Positions 1-7,754 of a DNA stretch of 18,222 bases are shown here, in pieces. The stretch spans positions 1 through 18,222 of the forward strand of contig QMOC01000002.1 of NCBI GenBank assembly GCA_003648085.1, in the 5' to 3' direction. Position numbers and translations under genes: made by a program. This DNA is from Chloroflexota bacterium (GTDB lineage: Bacteria; Chloroflexota; Anaerolineae; B4-G1). Position 1 is the first letter of the stretch; every line of letters begins with the position of its first letter. A model generated the notes under the pieces. That model saw nothing but the letters and a program-made list of their open reading frames with translations, did no database searches and was not told the DNA's origin.

Positions 1-23
1 GAATCGTTTTCCTTCTCAACCAT
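1..23 (-). CDS. possible start of a next gene, cut by the window edge
   Basis: After the stop of the sugar transferase, the minus strand has an ATG at 23-21 that opens a frame reading M-V-E-K-E-N-D to the window edge. It would lie 47 nt downstream in the same operon direction. No good Shine-Dalgarno precedes this ATG. The purine-rich GAGAAGGA inside it could instead be the ribosome binding site of a gene starting just outside. The rest of 1-70 shows only a short TGGCATGCCA palindrome and no intrinsic terminator, so the operon probably continues. Seven codons cannot identify a product. Confidence 0.2.
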
Positions 24-70
24 GCCGTTGAACTGGCACTTGGCATGCCACTGGTCATATCGGGCTGCCT

Positions 71-1486
71 CTAGTAAGCCCCTTTGCCCAAAAGAACCAC
101 TCCAATGGTGCGCCAGAGAATGCGCAAGTCAAGCCAGATGGAGTAATTCTGAATGTAATACAGGTCATCTTCCACATGTAGATGCATTGGACGGTCACTG
201 CGGCCGGAAATCTGCCACCAGCCGGTGATCCCTGGCAGGACGGCAAACCGTTTCCGTTGCCATCCTTCGTACCGTTCTACCAGCCAAGGCAATTCCGGCC
301 GTGGTCCCACCAGGCTCATCTCTCCTTTGATAACATTGATCAATTGTGGGAGTTCATCCAAACTGAACCGGCGCAGGAAGCGGCCCACGCGGGTCACCCG
401 TGGATCATCGGGTCGTTTGTGAATGATCTGCCCGTCGGAGGTCCTTTGTATTACCTTGGGGAGTAGATCATCTGCATTCTGTACCATCGTGCGAAATTTC
501 CACATCCCAAAGGTCCGACAGTTCTCGCCCACACGCTCCTGTTTGAAGAATGCGGGCCCAGGCGAGTCCAGTCGGATGACCAAGGCAACGAGGAAAAACA
601 GGGGTATACAGAGCACTAGTATGGGAAAGGCAATCGCCAGATCAAATAACCGCTTGACAATTCTCGCCGTGCCTTCAATAGCAGAGGCCCGCAGGCGAAT
701 CAGGGGCAGGCCGAAAAATTCATCCATCCGAGTGCGGAAGAAAGCCAGATCGAAATAATCCGGCACTATACTGACCTCGACCGGCAGTTTTTCCAGATCT
801 AACACCAGATGCACCAGCCGCTCGTGAGCCTGTCGTGGCAAAGCGAAGATCACTTCATCCACTCCCTTAGCCTGGACCGTCTCCTCCAGCATCTCGAGTG
901 TGCCCAACACAGGAAACCCAGCTACCTGGCTACCCACTTTATTCAAATCGTCATCGAGAAAGCCGACCAACTGCCAGTCACCGCTGTGGCACTGAATCCG
1001 TCGGGCGATTTCCTCCCCCACTTGACCGGCCCCAGCGATCAATAGCCGAGGTACATGCCCATTACGGCGGGCAATGAGGCGCAGAGAATGAGTAAACACC
1101 CGGACCAATGTCAGCAGGGAGAAATCAATGATGCCAAAGTAGAAGAACAACCGACGAGGCACCTGCCGGTAGGAAAAATACAGGGTCCCTGCCAAGACTA
1201 AGAGCGCTAACCCCACGCCTGCTAAAAGCGAGCGTATCTCAGCAGAGAGACGGCGATAGATATGAGGCCGGATGTCGTAAGCAGAGGCCAAGGAAAGGAT
1301 AATTGGCCAAAGAACGGCGGCTACCATGTAGATCGGCCATGGTAGGGTAACGAACCGCCAAGTAAGACGTCGCCCCCAAGGAATCAGATAGCGGGCCCAC
1401 GACGCGAGATAAAGGGCCAGCAGGGTGAGGGCAACATCTATCAAACCTAGGCTCACTACGCGGTTGACTTTGTGACGTTGGGTCAT
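71..1486 (-). CDS. exopolysaccharide polyprenyl glycosylphosphotransferase (WbaP/WcaJ-like initiating sugar transferase)
   Basis: This 471-aa membrane enzyme should transfer a sugar-1-phosphate from an NDP-sugar to undecaprenyl phosphate, the first step of lipid-linked glycan assembly at the inner face of the membrane. Hydrophobic segments fill residues 10-135. A CoA-binding-3/Rossmann-like domain follows, with GAGQVG at 152-157 and FLDDD at 176-180. The bacterial sugar transferase domain runs from about 277 to the end: KRLFDL (278-283), [14 protein letters not shown] (307-320), KFRTM (330-334), SLDELPQL with the Asp-Glu pair 377-378, and [10 protein letters not shown] (388-397). Length and order fit the large WbaP/WcaJ class. 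The ATG overlaps the stop of the methyltransferase gene by 4 nt (ATGA), so translation is likely coupled. The sugar transferred cannot be told from sequence. Confidence 0.93.
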   Translation of the reverse strand: MTQRHKVNRVVSLGLIDVALTLLALYLASWARYLIPWGRRLTWRFVTLPWPIYMVAAVLWPIILSLASAYDIRPHIYRRLSAEIRSLLAGVGLALLVLAGTLYFSYRQVPRRLFFYFGIIDFSLLTLVRVFTHSLRLIARRNGHVPRLLIAGAGQVGEEIARRIQCHSGDWQLVGFLDDDLNKVGSQVAGFPVLGTLEMLEETVQAKGVDEVIFALPRQAHERLVHLVLDLEKLPVEVSIVPDYFDLAFFRTRMDEFFGLPLIRLRASAIEGTARIVKRLFDLAIAFPILVLCIPLFFLVALVIRLDSPGPAFFKQERVGENCRTFGMWKFRTMVQNADDLLPKVIQRTSDGQIIHKRPDDPRVTRVGRFLRRFSLDELPQLINVIKGEMSLVGPRPELPWLVERYEGWQRKRFAVLPGITGWWQISGRSDRPMHLHVEDDLYYIQNYSIWLDLRILWRTIGVVLLGKGAY

Positions 1487-2478
1487 TGCCTTTCCCCCAG
1501 CCCTTCAGGAGGCTTACGGGCCATAAGCACCATTGTCCCACCTCGGCCGACCCATTCCTCTAACCACGTCATCAGGAGCAATAGTGGCCACGTCATGCAG
1601 AGGAAGAGTAATACGCCTACTAAGTTCAGGACCAGCGCTGCCTTGGAAGAAGGCAACCCATCCCGGTTACGCTTCAGCAGATTGAACAAAAGATTGGGAC
1701 TGAACCCCAGTCGGTTAAGAATTGTCTGCACCATCCCAAATTCATTCAGTTCAGGGTAGAAAAAATACACTTCCGGTGTCTCAAACCCACAGGATGTTAA
1801 CAAACTGGCCGCTGTCTGTGGGGTGAAATGGGAGAGATGCCGAGGGGGATCTAGATGGAACCACAGCGGGCCGCCTAGGAGAGATTGCAGGCTGGCAATG
1901 TTGGGAACAGCAATGACTGCCAAACCACCCGACACCAGCCAGCGTTGGACATTGCGCATCACGTGCAATGGATCTGGGATGTGCTCAAGTGTATGCCACA
2001 GGGTCACGACCTCGAAACTCTCTGGCGCGAAGTGATCGTCTCGGAGAGGCTCGGTCATCACCTGCAGTCCGTACTCCTCAACTGCCACGCGCCAACTGCG
2101 TTCCATCGGTTCAACCCCCATACACTCCCAACCGGCATCGCGAGCACAGGCCAGAAATCTTCCTCTCCCACAGCCGATGTCGAGAAGCCGCCCGGGTGAA
2201 CGTCGCCAAGCCCGCTCAACCATCCACAGCCTCAGGCGGTTAAACCACCCCATCATCGGTCCAATCGCCATCCCCATAATAGGAGGACGGTGGCTGTAAT
2301 AGCCGCTTTCCTCGTAGTGAGCAGCCTCCGATTCGATTGCCGGATCCAAAAACACAAAACCGCAGTCCGGACAGCGTAAGTAAGTGTACTCCGCACCCGA
2401 AACCTGGTCCAGGCGAGGAGCACAGAGAAAGGCATAGGGAGTTGGAGAGCCACACAAGGGACAAACAGCTTGTATCAT
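1483..2478 (-). CDS. class I SAM-dependent methyltransferase with N-terminal zinc ribbon and C-terminal membrane segment
   Basis: This 331-aa protein starts at an ATG preceded by AGAGGA, 5 nt away. The N-terminus has two CxxC knuckles (C6/C9 and C36/C39) that form a rubredoxin-like zinc ribbon. Motif I is LLDIGCGRG (98-106), with the ribose-binding acidic residue near E123, and WHTLEHIPDP (161-170) resembles the post-IV region of Methyltransf_11/23 enzymes. Unusually, residues 281-303 form a strong hydrophobic stretch (VGVLLFLCMTWPLLLL) before the last beta strand, which suggests membrane attachment. It lies between the flippase and the initiating transferase genes, so it probably methylates a sugar or lipid-linked intermediate. 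The substrate is inferred only from context. The 41-nt gap upstream contains no promoter that I can see. Confidence 0.88.
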   Translation of the reverse strand: MIQAVCPLCGSPTPYAFLCAPRLDQVSGAEYTYLRCPDCGFVFLDPAIESEAAHYEESGYYSHRPPIMGMAIGPMMGWFNRLRLWMVERAWRRSPGRLLDIGCGRGRFLACARDAGWECMGVEPMERSWRVAVEEYGLQVMTEPLRDDHFAPESFEVVTLWHTLEHIPDPLHVMRNVQRWLVSGGLAVIAVPNIASLQSLLGGPLWFHLDPPRHLSHFTPQTAASLLTSCGFETPEVYFFYPELNEFGMVQTILNRLGFSPNLLFNLLKRNRDGLPSSKAALVLNLVGVLLFLCMTWPLLLLMTWLEEWVGRGGTMVLMARKPPEGLGERQ

Positions 2479-2519
2479 CTGTTCCTCTCACAGCTGGAGA
2501 GTAGGCTTGGCTCTACGAG

Positions 2520-4046
2520 TCATGCCACATTCTCCCGTGCACCTGTCTCCCCAGAAGCCGAATGCTTATCGAGTATGGTCTTCATCAATTGCACAGTGCT
2601 GTGGTCAATGCCCCCCAGTAAAAATAGGGCTATGCCGTACACTATAAGACCCATAGGGAGGCGAAGCAGTAGAGGGAGTGAGCCTGCTAGCCACCAAGCA
2701 CCAAGCATAGTGAGAGTTGCCAGCAAGGGAATGAACAAATGCCTTGCGGGAAGCCGTCCCAGTAGTGGGAGTGTGCCAGCAAGGGCAAGCCCACTCTGGA
2801 TTCCCTGAGAAACTAGGACAGCTACAGCCGGCCCCACGTAGCTCAAACGCGGGATGAGCAGCAAGTTGAGAAAGAAGTTAGTCGCCAGTGCTCCCGACGT
2901 GCAAAGCAGGTCGTAACGCTGCCGGCCACTGGCTCGCAGCAGAGCTCGCAGAAGTGCATTGACTGCTGCCAGCACTACTGCAGGAGCCAGAACCTGAAGG
3001 GCAAGCGCCGCTTCCCCAAATTCTCCTCCCAGCAGCCAGGGAGTAAAATAGGAGGCAAACATTACATAAAATCCTGCCAGCGGCAAAGTGGTCAACAAAA
3101 GCGCCTTCAGGCCACTGACAGTGATCCACTGGAGATAGTTTTTCGATATGCGAGCAGCCGCCGCCATACTTGGGAAAAGCGCATCGGGAACGGAAGAGGT
3201 CAGGGAGTTGGTCAACTGGTAGACACGATTAGGACCGGAGAAGAGTCCCACTGTGGCCGAATCACTTACTGTGCTTAATTGCACGATACCTACTCGATCA
3301 TACACTCTGCGGGCTCCCAGCGTCAGGCCAATCGGCCATGCCTCCCTCAGCAAAAAGCGCCATACTCTCAAGTTTACGCTAGGGCGGGGACGAGGGAGAT
3401 GTATCCAGCAGATAATGAAAGCCGAGGTCAGCCGGATGATGGCAGCGAAAAGGAAGACCAAGAAAACAACCACTAGGCCCAGATCCAGCCAAACGACGAG
3501 TAGGATGCCGACGACCCAACAGGCACGGTCCAGCAAGGTGATGATGGTCTCATAACCCATTATCTCATAAGCGCGCAAGGCGGTGACCAACGTATTGGCG
3601 TAGGTACGGATGCCACTTTCCAAGGCGCAGATGGACAAAAGAAGCCACTCCAGAGAACCGAAAGAGCAGGCGATGGCTGCCGTCATCACCACGACTAGAA
3701 AGAGAAGCACCAATAGGGTCTTCAGGACCAACGTCTGGCCGAGGAGCCTCGAACCGTGCTCGCGTTGTTTCGCGATTTCTCGGTTTAGGATAACATTAAG
3801 GCCGATGTCCCCCAGGATGCTGCAGGTGCCTACAAATGCGTAGATGCTAGTATAGAGCCCGTATCCTGCCTTGCCCAGATAACGAGTCAGCAACGGTAGT
3901 ATCAGCACTGTCACAAGGGCGGTTGCGGCCTGAGAAATGAAAAGCGCAAGCGAGTTGCGTGCAGTCCTGCCAAGTACAGTGCTCCTGCAGGTACCCTGAG
4001 TCTGCAAGCCTCTCTTCGCTCCGTGCTGTCTCTTAAGTTCAGGCAA
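2520..4046 (-). CDS. polysaccharide/oligosaccharide flippase (Wzx-like, MOP superfamily)
   Basis: This 508-aa, highly hydrophobic protein would move the completed lipid-linked oligosaccharide across the membrane. After about 30 basic, polar residues comes RNSLALFISQAATALVTVLI and then LPLLTRYLGKAGYGLY, the typical first-helix pattern of the Polysacc_synt (RfbX/Wzx) family, followed by evenly spaced segments consistent with 12-14 helices. The start is probably TTG at 4046, preceded by AGAGGG at a short 4-nt spacing and 8 nt after the stop of the phosphodiesterase-like gene P1. No later in-frame ATG with a better ribosome site is evident. It sits in an operon with an initiating transferase, which supports export of a polyprenyl-linked glycan. 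Confidence 0.88.
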   Translation of the reverse strand: MPELKRQHGAKRGLQTQGTCRSTVLGRTARNSLALFISQAATALVTVLILPLLTRYLGKAGYGLYTSIYAFVGTCSILGDIGLNVILNREIAKQREHGSRLLGQTLVLKTLLVLLFLVVVMTAAIACSFGSLEWLLLSICALESGIRTYANTLVTALRAYEIMGYETIITLLDRACWVVGILLVVWLDLGLVVVFLVFLFAAIIRLTSAFIICWIHLPRPRPSVNLRVWRFLLREAWPIGLTLGARRVYDRVGIVQLSTVSDSATVGLFSGPNRVYQLTNSLTSSVPDALFPSMAAAARISKNYLQWITVSGLKALLLTTLPLAGFYVMFASYFTPWLLGGEFGEAALALQVLAPAVVLAAVNALLRALLRASGRQRYDLLCTSGALATNFFLNLLLIPRLSYVGPAVAVLVSQGIQSGLALAGTLPLLGRLPARHLFIPLLATLTMLGAWWLAGSLPLLLRLPMGLIVYGIALFLLGGIDHSTVQLMKTILDKHSASGETGARENVA

Positions 4047-4054
4047 TAGTCCCT

Positions 4055-5743
4055 CTAGATATAGCCCAAGTCGCTTAGACGATCCAGAACCTGCTTTTCC
4101 TCGCTCATTTCATACCCACTTTGTCTGCCTGCCATATCAAGGACATTTTCAAGGTACTGGACAGGGTGACGTGCTCGATACTGAGAATCAATTACCTCGC
4201 TCAGCACCCTTCCATCCATATCAGAGGGGATAGGAACATCCATCAGGTATAAAATCGTCGGTGCGATATCCTGCAGTCTAGCCCCTTCGATGTGAGCACC
4301 AGGCGTGATATTCTCACCCCACAGCATACAAATGCCGTTTAACTTATGGGAGGCATTCGGGCGTGTGAGTTGAGCCAATTGCCTCTTATCGAGTATCTCG
4401 ACCGGGTACTTACGTTGGGAAAGTGTACCGTGAAGAGTGAGCGGCATATATGGTTCACTAGCCCATACCACCAAGAGATCAGGGATTAGATTCAGGAACG
4501 GTCCATGGTACAGTTCCTCCCGTTTGTATACCCGGGCCACGAGCGGTTCGTCTGTCAGGGGATCTCGCATACCTAGCAGCCGCTGTGCAATTTCGTCCCG
4601 TAAGGCTTCGTACTCCGCGCCAGGCGATACGATGCCCTTCGGTTCTCGTCCCTTCAGGTTGATCCAGATCGTTCCTCGGACTTCAAGTGAATAGGCACGC
4701 GTGCGGTCCCAGTCAATGTCGGAAAGCACAAAGAGGGAGGGGAGTTGACGACGCACTTCCGAGAACCTACCCAGCAGCCATTCTCTAGGCCGCCTTGGAA
4801 CCGTACTACGTATCCACACCCACATCCTCCACAGTTCCTTAGTCAAGAACTGACTACGGAACCGCTGGAGACGGTTGCTCTGAAATGAAAGCCAGCCTTG
4901 GTCTCGCAGCCAAGTGTTTAGATATACTACGCGGTCCCCAACGGGTCCTGCACCATGGTCAGACAGAACGATCAAGGTCTTTACCTCAGACATGTACCGG
5001 CCAAGCAACTGATCCATATGCTGATAGACCTGAAGGATTGCTTGGGAGAATTGTTCATCTCCCGGCTGGCGATGAGGATGATTAGGGTCTAAGTTTTTCC
5101 AGAACCAGTGCTGGACTAAGTCCGTGGAACGAAAGAGGATGACGAAGAGATCACAAGGGAAGCGAGAACGCAGGAATTGTCCTACTTCGTAGCGCTTCTC
5201 TTCTGAACGGATTAATTCTTTTACAAGGCGAGCAGGGTCCTGCCGGGGACCATACATCAAAGGGAATGACCGTGTTTCGATGGTATAATCCGGAAAGCGC
5301 TCCAGGAGTTCCTCCTGAAGCTCAGGCGGATGGGTGAAGCGGCTTTGAATAGAGGGAGTGTCCATCCCTGAGATGAGGAAGCCGTTCACTGGCTCAGGCG
5401 GATAAGTCATCGGCATATTCAACACACCGACCTGTTTGCCCAGGCTGCTTAGGTACGCCCAAAAAGTTCTGCTGTGCCGATTTGATGCGTTGACAATCTG
5501 GAGAGCGTAACTCCCCGGTTGGCGCATGATAAAATCAACAATACCATGCTTCCCCACATTCTTGCCGGTCATAAAAGTGGTCCAGGCCGGCGCCGTCATA
5601 GGAGGAACAGTGGAGAGCAGAGGGCCTGCAGCCCCTTCACGCAGAATACGGGCTATATTCGGCAACCGACCCTCCTGAACCCAAGGATGGATCAGATCGA
5701 AAGTGGCACCATCCAGCCCAACAACAATGATCTTCTCGGACAT
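4055..5743 (-). CDS. alkaline phosphatase superfamily protein P1 (type I phosphodiesterase/nucleotide pyrophosphatase-like)
   Basis: A 562-aa protein with every canonical residue of the NPP branch of the alkaline phosphatase superfamily: D11 (GLDGATF), nucleophile T50 (PMTAPAW), D208/H212 (STDLVQH), D262/H263 (SDHG) and H466 (SHKLNG). It should be a two-metal phospho- or sulfo-hydrolase or transferase. There is no signal peptide or transmembrane segment, so a cytoplasmic location is likely. NMPMTYPPEPVNG (109-121), KGREPKGIV (364-372) and the C-terminal RLSDLGYI are shared with three paralogues in this window. The ATG at 5743 is preferred; an in-frame GTG lies one codon upstream. It is the first gene of the downstream operon, 8 nt before the flippase gene. 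The substrate is unknown; a phosphodiester or nucleotide-linked glycan intermediate is a guess from context. Confidence 0.88.
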   Translation of the reverse strand: MSEKIIVVGLDGATFDLIHPWVQEGRLPNIARILREGAAGPLLSTVPPMTAPAWTTFMTGKNVGKHGIVDFIMRQPGSYALQIVNASNRHSRTFWAYLSSLGKQVGVLNMPMTYPPEPVNGFLISGMDTPSIQSRFTHPPELQEELLERFPDYTIETRSFPLMYGPRQDPARLVKELIRSEEKRYEVGQFLRSRFPCDLFVILFRSTDLVQHWFWKNLDPNHPHRQPGDEQFSQAILQVYQHMDQLLGRYMSEVKTLIVLSDHGAGPVGDRVVYLNTWLRDQGWLSFQSNRLQRFRSQFLTKELWRMWVWIRSTVPRRPREWLLGRFSEVRRQLPSLFVLSDIDWDRTRAYSLEVRGTIWINLKGREPKGIVSPGAEYEALRDEIAQRLLGMRDPLTDEPLVARVYKREELYHGPFLNLIPDLLVVWASEPYMPLTLHGTLSQRKYPVEILDKRQLAQLTRPNASHKLNGICMLWGENITPGAHIEGARLQDIAPTILYLMDVPIPSDMDGRVLSEVIDSQYRARHPVQYLENVLDMAGRQSGYEMSEEKQVLDRLSDLGYI

Positions 5744-5760
5744 CACTTGCTAGTTTCCAT
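5743..5760 (-). other. possible five-codon leader ORF coupled to P1
   Basis: On the minus strand, ATG GAA ACT AGC AAG TGA lies directly before P1, and its TGA shares one A with the P1 ATG (TGATG). With only a weak GGAAA in front of P1, stop-restart coupling could help initiation. The leader itself has no clear Shine-Dalgarno, so this may be chance. Confidence 0.15.
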
Positions 5761-5791
5761 ACACTTCATTCAATGGGGTGCGTGGATTTAC

Positions 5792-5820
5792 ATTATAGTG
5801 CAAATTGAGAGAGGTGCAAG
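5792..5820 (-). promoter_or_regulatory. predicted promoter of the P1-flippase-methyltransferase-sugar transferase operon
   Basis: A perfect TATAAT (plus-strand ATTATA at 5792-5797) lies about 45 nt upstream of the P1 start. The -35 region is weak: TTGCAC at 5814-5819 with a 16-nt spacer, or CTTGCA with 17 nt. The predicted transcript would start near 5785. The -35 region lies inside a palindrome, so control by a DNA-binding protein is plausible. The -10 box is seen directly; promoter activity is inferred. Confidence 0.5.
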
Positions 5821-5833
5821 GACGCTTGCACCT
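5812..5833. promoter_or_regulatory. 22-bp palindrome, candidate operator
   Basis: AGGTGCAAG and CTTGCACCT form a perfect 9-bp inverted repeat around GACG, overlapping the likely -35 of the P1 promoter. A third partial copy (GTGCAA, 5798-5803) touches the -10 box in the same orientation as the left half, 16 nt away. The symmetry and position suit a dimeric regulator. As RNA it would be upstream of the predicted start, so a terminator is unlikely. The rest of 5834-5971 contains nothing I can identify. Confidence 0.45.
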
Positions 5834-5971
5834 GTGGGTTTTCGGAATAGAAACAGCAAACGGCATCCCTTGATTGACTTACCGTCACACGGGGCGGATG
5901 CTGATCGGATATATTTCAAAGGGGCTTCGATTCGTCTGCCGCGTGATATGACCAGACGCAGGGATTTGTTG

Positions 5972-6010
5972 CAAAAAGAAAATCTGGCCTCCATATATAG
6001 AGGCCAGATT
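5972..6010 (-). terminator. strong intrinsic terminator of the secreted protein gene
   Basis: On the minus strand AATCTGGCCTC and GAGGCCAGATT form a perfect 11-bp stem with an 8-nt loop, followed directly by TTCTTTTTG. It starts about 30 nt after the stop codon of the secreted protein gene. The plus-strand side has no T tract, so it works only for minus-strand transcripts. It insulates the downstream operon from this gene. Confidence 0.92.
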
Positions 6011-6040
6011 CCTGTGCGTGTACTAACCAGTAATAAGGGG

Positions 6041-7597
6041 CTAGTCCAGCGGCTCGGCGTTAAACGCACCGTACCGGTCCGCTGACCAGAGCAAGTCTGA
6101 CGTGGCCACTATAGGCTGATCGGACGTTACCACAACCGTGCCCTTCCAGTCATCACCCAGCACATCGCCAAAGGTGGAGGTACGCAGGTTCATCCCGTCC
6201 ACGATCTGATACTGCACGGCTGACTGGTCGAGATACTCCATGGCCAAGGTACCGTCCCAGTTGTAGAAATAGAAGTCAATATCATTGGCAGTACCGGTGC
6301 CCACATTCATTACGCGCAGCAAATTCCACCGGTTATCGGCTGGCTGGTTACGGCGACGCCAAGCGGTAGGGATGGCCAACGTGGTCGCTGCATCATCATC
6401 AGTGACGGAGGCGTACATAGCCGACGTAGCCTGGCGCATTTTCACATTGAAGACAACCGCTGCAATGTTAGCCCCAGCCTCACCCTCAACCACTGCCGAC
6501 CCAACCCAGATGCAATAACCGTCAGTCCAATCACCAAGGCTGGTGTTGGAGGGAGTAGAAGTGTCATCCCAATACTCCAGTTCTTGATAGAACTCAGCAC
6601 CACCCGGCGTATCGGCTCCGGTGCGGGTATTATAGCCGTGTGCACAGCCAGCGCAGAGTGTATCGTTGAAAGAGCGAGTTAGACCGGTAGCTTTACTGTA
6701 GAAGGTCACGGTAATGTCCACTGGATTGTCGAGATCGAAGTTTTGCACGATAATGGAAGTCAGGCCCTCCCATTTCCCGTGCCGTGCATCCGTGGCTTCG
6801 TACAATTTACGCTCGACATTGGTCAGGTAGATTTTCTCACCGCCACCGGTCAGGGCGCTGTAGGAGGCCGCATACTCAGTCCAGGTATTCAACAGGGCCG
6901 CAGCCACTGGATTGTCTGCCTGGATAATGACCCCACCGGTCCAGTTACCATTCGCTGCCCAATAAGCGGTTGCCGTGAAATCCGGCACGCCGGGGGAAGT
7001 CGGATCAGTCATGTCATAGGTGTTCATACCATTGCCGGGAATGGTGTCATTGTAAGGCCCATAGCTAGTGCCATCGCGATCAATGTAGGTGATCTGGATA
7101 TTTGTATCGGAGGAACTGGTGTTCTGGACCGAGAAGGTGGAGTACTGGGTAATGTCCCCCGTCCCTCCGGCCCGGGCATAAACCGCGTAGGGCAGGTAGA
7201 GGGTCTCAGCAGGCTCGGAGAAACCATTGTAGTAACCTACCCGCATATCATCCGTAGCGCTGCCGCCCTCAAACATTAGCTCGGCGACAGAGGCTATTGG
7301 CTTGTCAGAGCTCACGACCATCGAACCTCTCCAAGGGCTGCTCAGGCCCGAGGCGTCGGCCTCGAACTCGTACCCGCCGTAGCCGGTGATGGTCCGTGAA
7401 AGCTCAACATCCGGCGAGGCACCGCCGCTCTCCGGCCAGTACGCGGCCACAACCTCGGTCGTGTCGGGAGAAGGCTGCAAGCCCATCACGAAGACATCAG
7501 CATCAATCGTACCTGGCGTTGCATCAGCAGCCAATGCAACCCCAACCATGCCCAGTACGAGCACCAAGGCTCCTAGTGTAGACAACTTCTTTTTCAT
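6041..7597 (-). CDS. secreted protein of four tandem beta-sandwich-like repeats
   Basis: This 518-aa protein has a classical signal peptide: MKKK, a hydrophobic core to about residue 20, and a likely cleavage after ALA at 23. No lipobox, sorting signal or C-terminal anchor is seen. The mature part is four divergent repeats of roughly 100-140 residues (about 30-126, 133-248, 255-396, 405-518). Each has a VQN/VMN-like strand, a Y..DGT-type hairpin, a GG-V/VVV segment before SD.PIA (GSMVVSSDKPIAS, GGVIIQADNPVAA, GTVVVTSDQPIVA) and a closing YNGF-like motif. Repeat 3 carries CAGC (315-318) and another Cys at 362. I do not recognise a named family with certainty; similar secreted repeats occur in Chloroflexota. 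It has its own promoter and terminator, so it is probably abundant. A cell-surface structural protein or glycan carrier is inferred from context. Confidence 0.85.
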   Translation of the reverse strand: MKKKLSTLGALVLVLGMVGVALAADATPGTIDADVFVMGLQPSPDTTEVVAAYWPESGGASPDVELSRTITGYGGYEFEADASGLSSPWRGSMVVSSDKPIASVAELMFEGGSATDDMRVGYYNGFSEPAETLYLPYAVYARAGGTGDITQYSTFSVQNTSSSDTNIQITYIDRDGTSYGPYNDTIPGNGMNTYDMTDPTSPGVPDFTATAYWAANGNWTGGVIIQADNPVAAALLNTWTEYAASYSALTGGGEKIYLTNVERKLYEATDARHGKWEGLTSIIVQNFDLDNPVDITVTFYSKATGLTRSFNDTLCAGCAHGYNTRTGADTPGGAEFYQELEYWDDTSTPSNTSLGDWTDGYCIWVGSAVVEGEAGANIAAVVFNVKMRQATSAMYASVTDDDAATTLAIPTAWRRRNQPADNRWNLLRVMNVGTGTANDIDFYFYNWDGTLAMEYLDQSAVQYQIVDGMNLRTSTFGDVLGDDWKGTVVVTSDQPIVATSDLLWSADRYGAFNAEPLD

Positions 7598-7606
7598 AAC
7601 TATTTT

Positions 7607-7613
7607 CCTCCTT
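7607..7613 (-). promoter_or_regulatory. consensus ribosome binding site of the secreted protein gene
   Basis: AAGGAGG on the minus strand lies 9 nt before the ATG at 7597, with an A-rich spacer. It is the strongest ribosome site in the window and fixes this start. Confidence 0.9.
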
Positions 7614-7625
7614 TAGTTAAATTTT

Positions 7626-7664
7626 GAGTGGGAATAAGAGTAGAACACATCTGCTCTTCCACTC
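7626..7664 (-). promoter_or_regulatory. hairpin at the predicted 5' end of the secreted protein mRNA
   Basis: Starting at the predicted first transcribed base, GAGTGG pairs with CCACTC (6 bp). After a 4-nt bulge on one side, AAGAG pairs with CTCTT, then one mismatch, AGA with TCT, and a 5-nt loop. It leaves the ribosome site 12 nt further down single-stranded. Hairpins at the extreme 5' end stabilise some abundant bacterial mRNAs such as ompA. That role here is inferred. Confidence 0.55.
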
Positions 7665-7670
7665 ATTGCC

Positions 7671-7699
7671 ATTATAGCCAGAAACCTACCAAAAGGCAA
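7671..7699 (-). promoter_or_regulatory. sigma70-type promoter of the secreted protein gene
   Basis: On the minus strand, TTGCCT (7694-7699, four of six consensus bases) and a perfect TATAAT (7671-7676) are separated by exactly 17 nt. Transcription would start near 7664, giving a 5' leader of about 67 nt. It is the best promoter match that I found in the window. Confidence 0.8.
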
Positions 7700-7719
7700 T
7701 AATGCTTTAGGATTATTGC
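7696..7719. repeat. 8-bp inverted repeat overlapping the -35 box: operator or weak terminator
   Basis: GCAATAAT and ATTATTGC flank an 8-nt spacer; the low-coordinate arm covers part of the -35 box. Read as minus-strand RNA it is a hairpin followed by CTTTTGG, so it could instead be a weak terminator of the GT39 operon ending at 7755. A second hairpin, ACCGTG-CCC-CACGGT at 7734-7748, lies 6 nt after the GT39 stop without a U tract. Sequence alone does not decide between the two roles. Confidence 0.5.
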
Positions 7720-7754
7720 GGCTACAACAGCCTACCGTGCCCCACGGTTCCGCT

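Noticed and set aside
30..60. TGGCATGCCA palindrome after the sugar transferase as a terminator
   Set aside because: No usable loop and no T tract on either strand.
5788..6069. Minus-strand ORF of 93 codons between the secreted protein and P1 genes
   Set aside because: It overlaps the end of the secreted protein gene, contains the intrinsic terminator, and has no ribosome site or protein-like pattern.
5519..6085. Plus-strand ORF of 188 codons across the P1 start and intergenic region
   Set aside because: It runs antisense through P1, the promoter, the palindrome and the terminator, with no recognisable domain.
6743..7279. Plus-strand ORF of 178 codons opposite the secreted protein
   Set aside because: Gly/Ile-rich shadow created by the repeated beta strands on the other strand; no ribosome site or domain.
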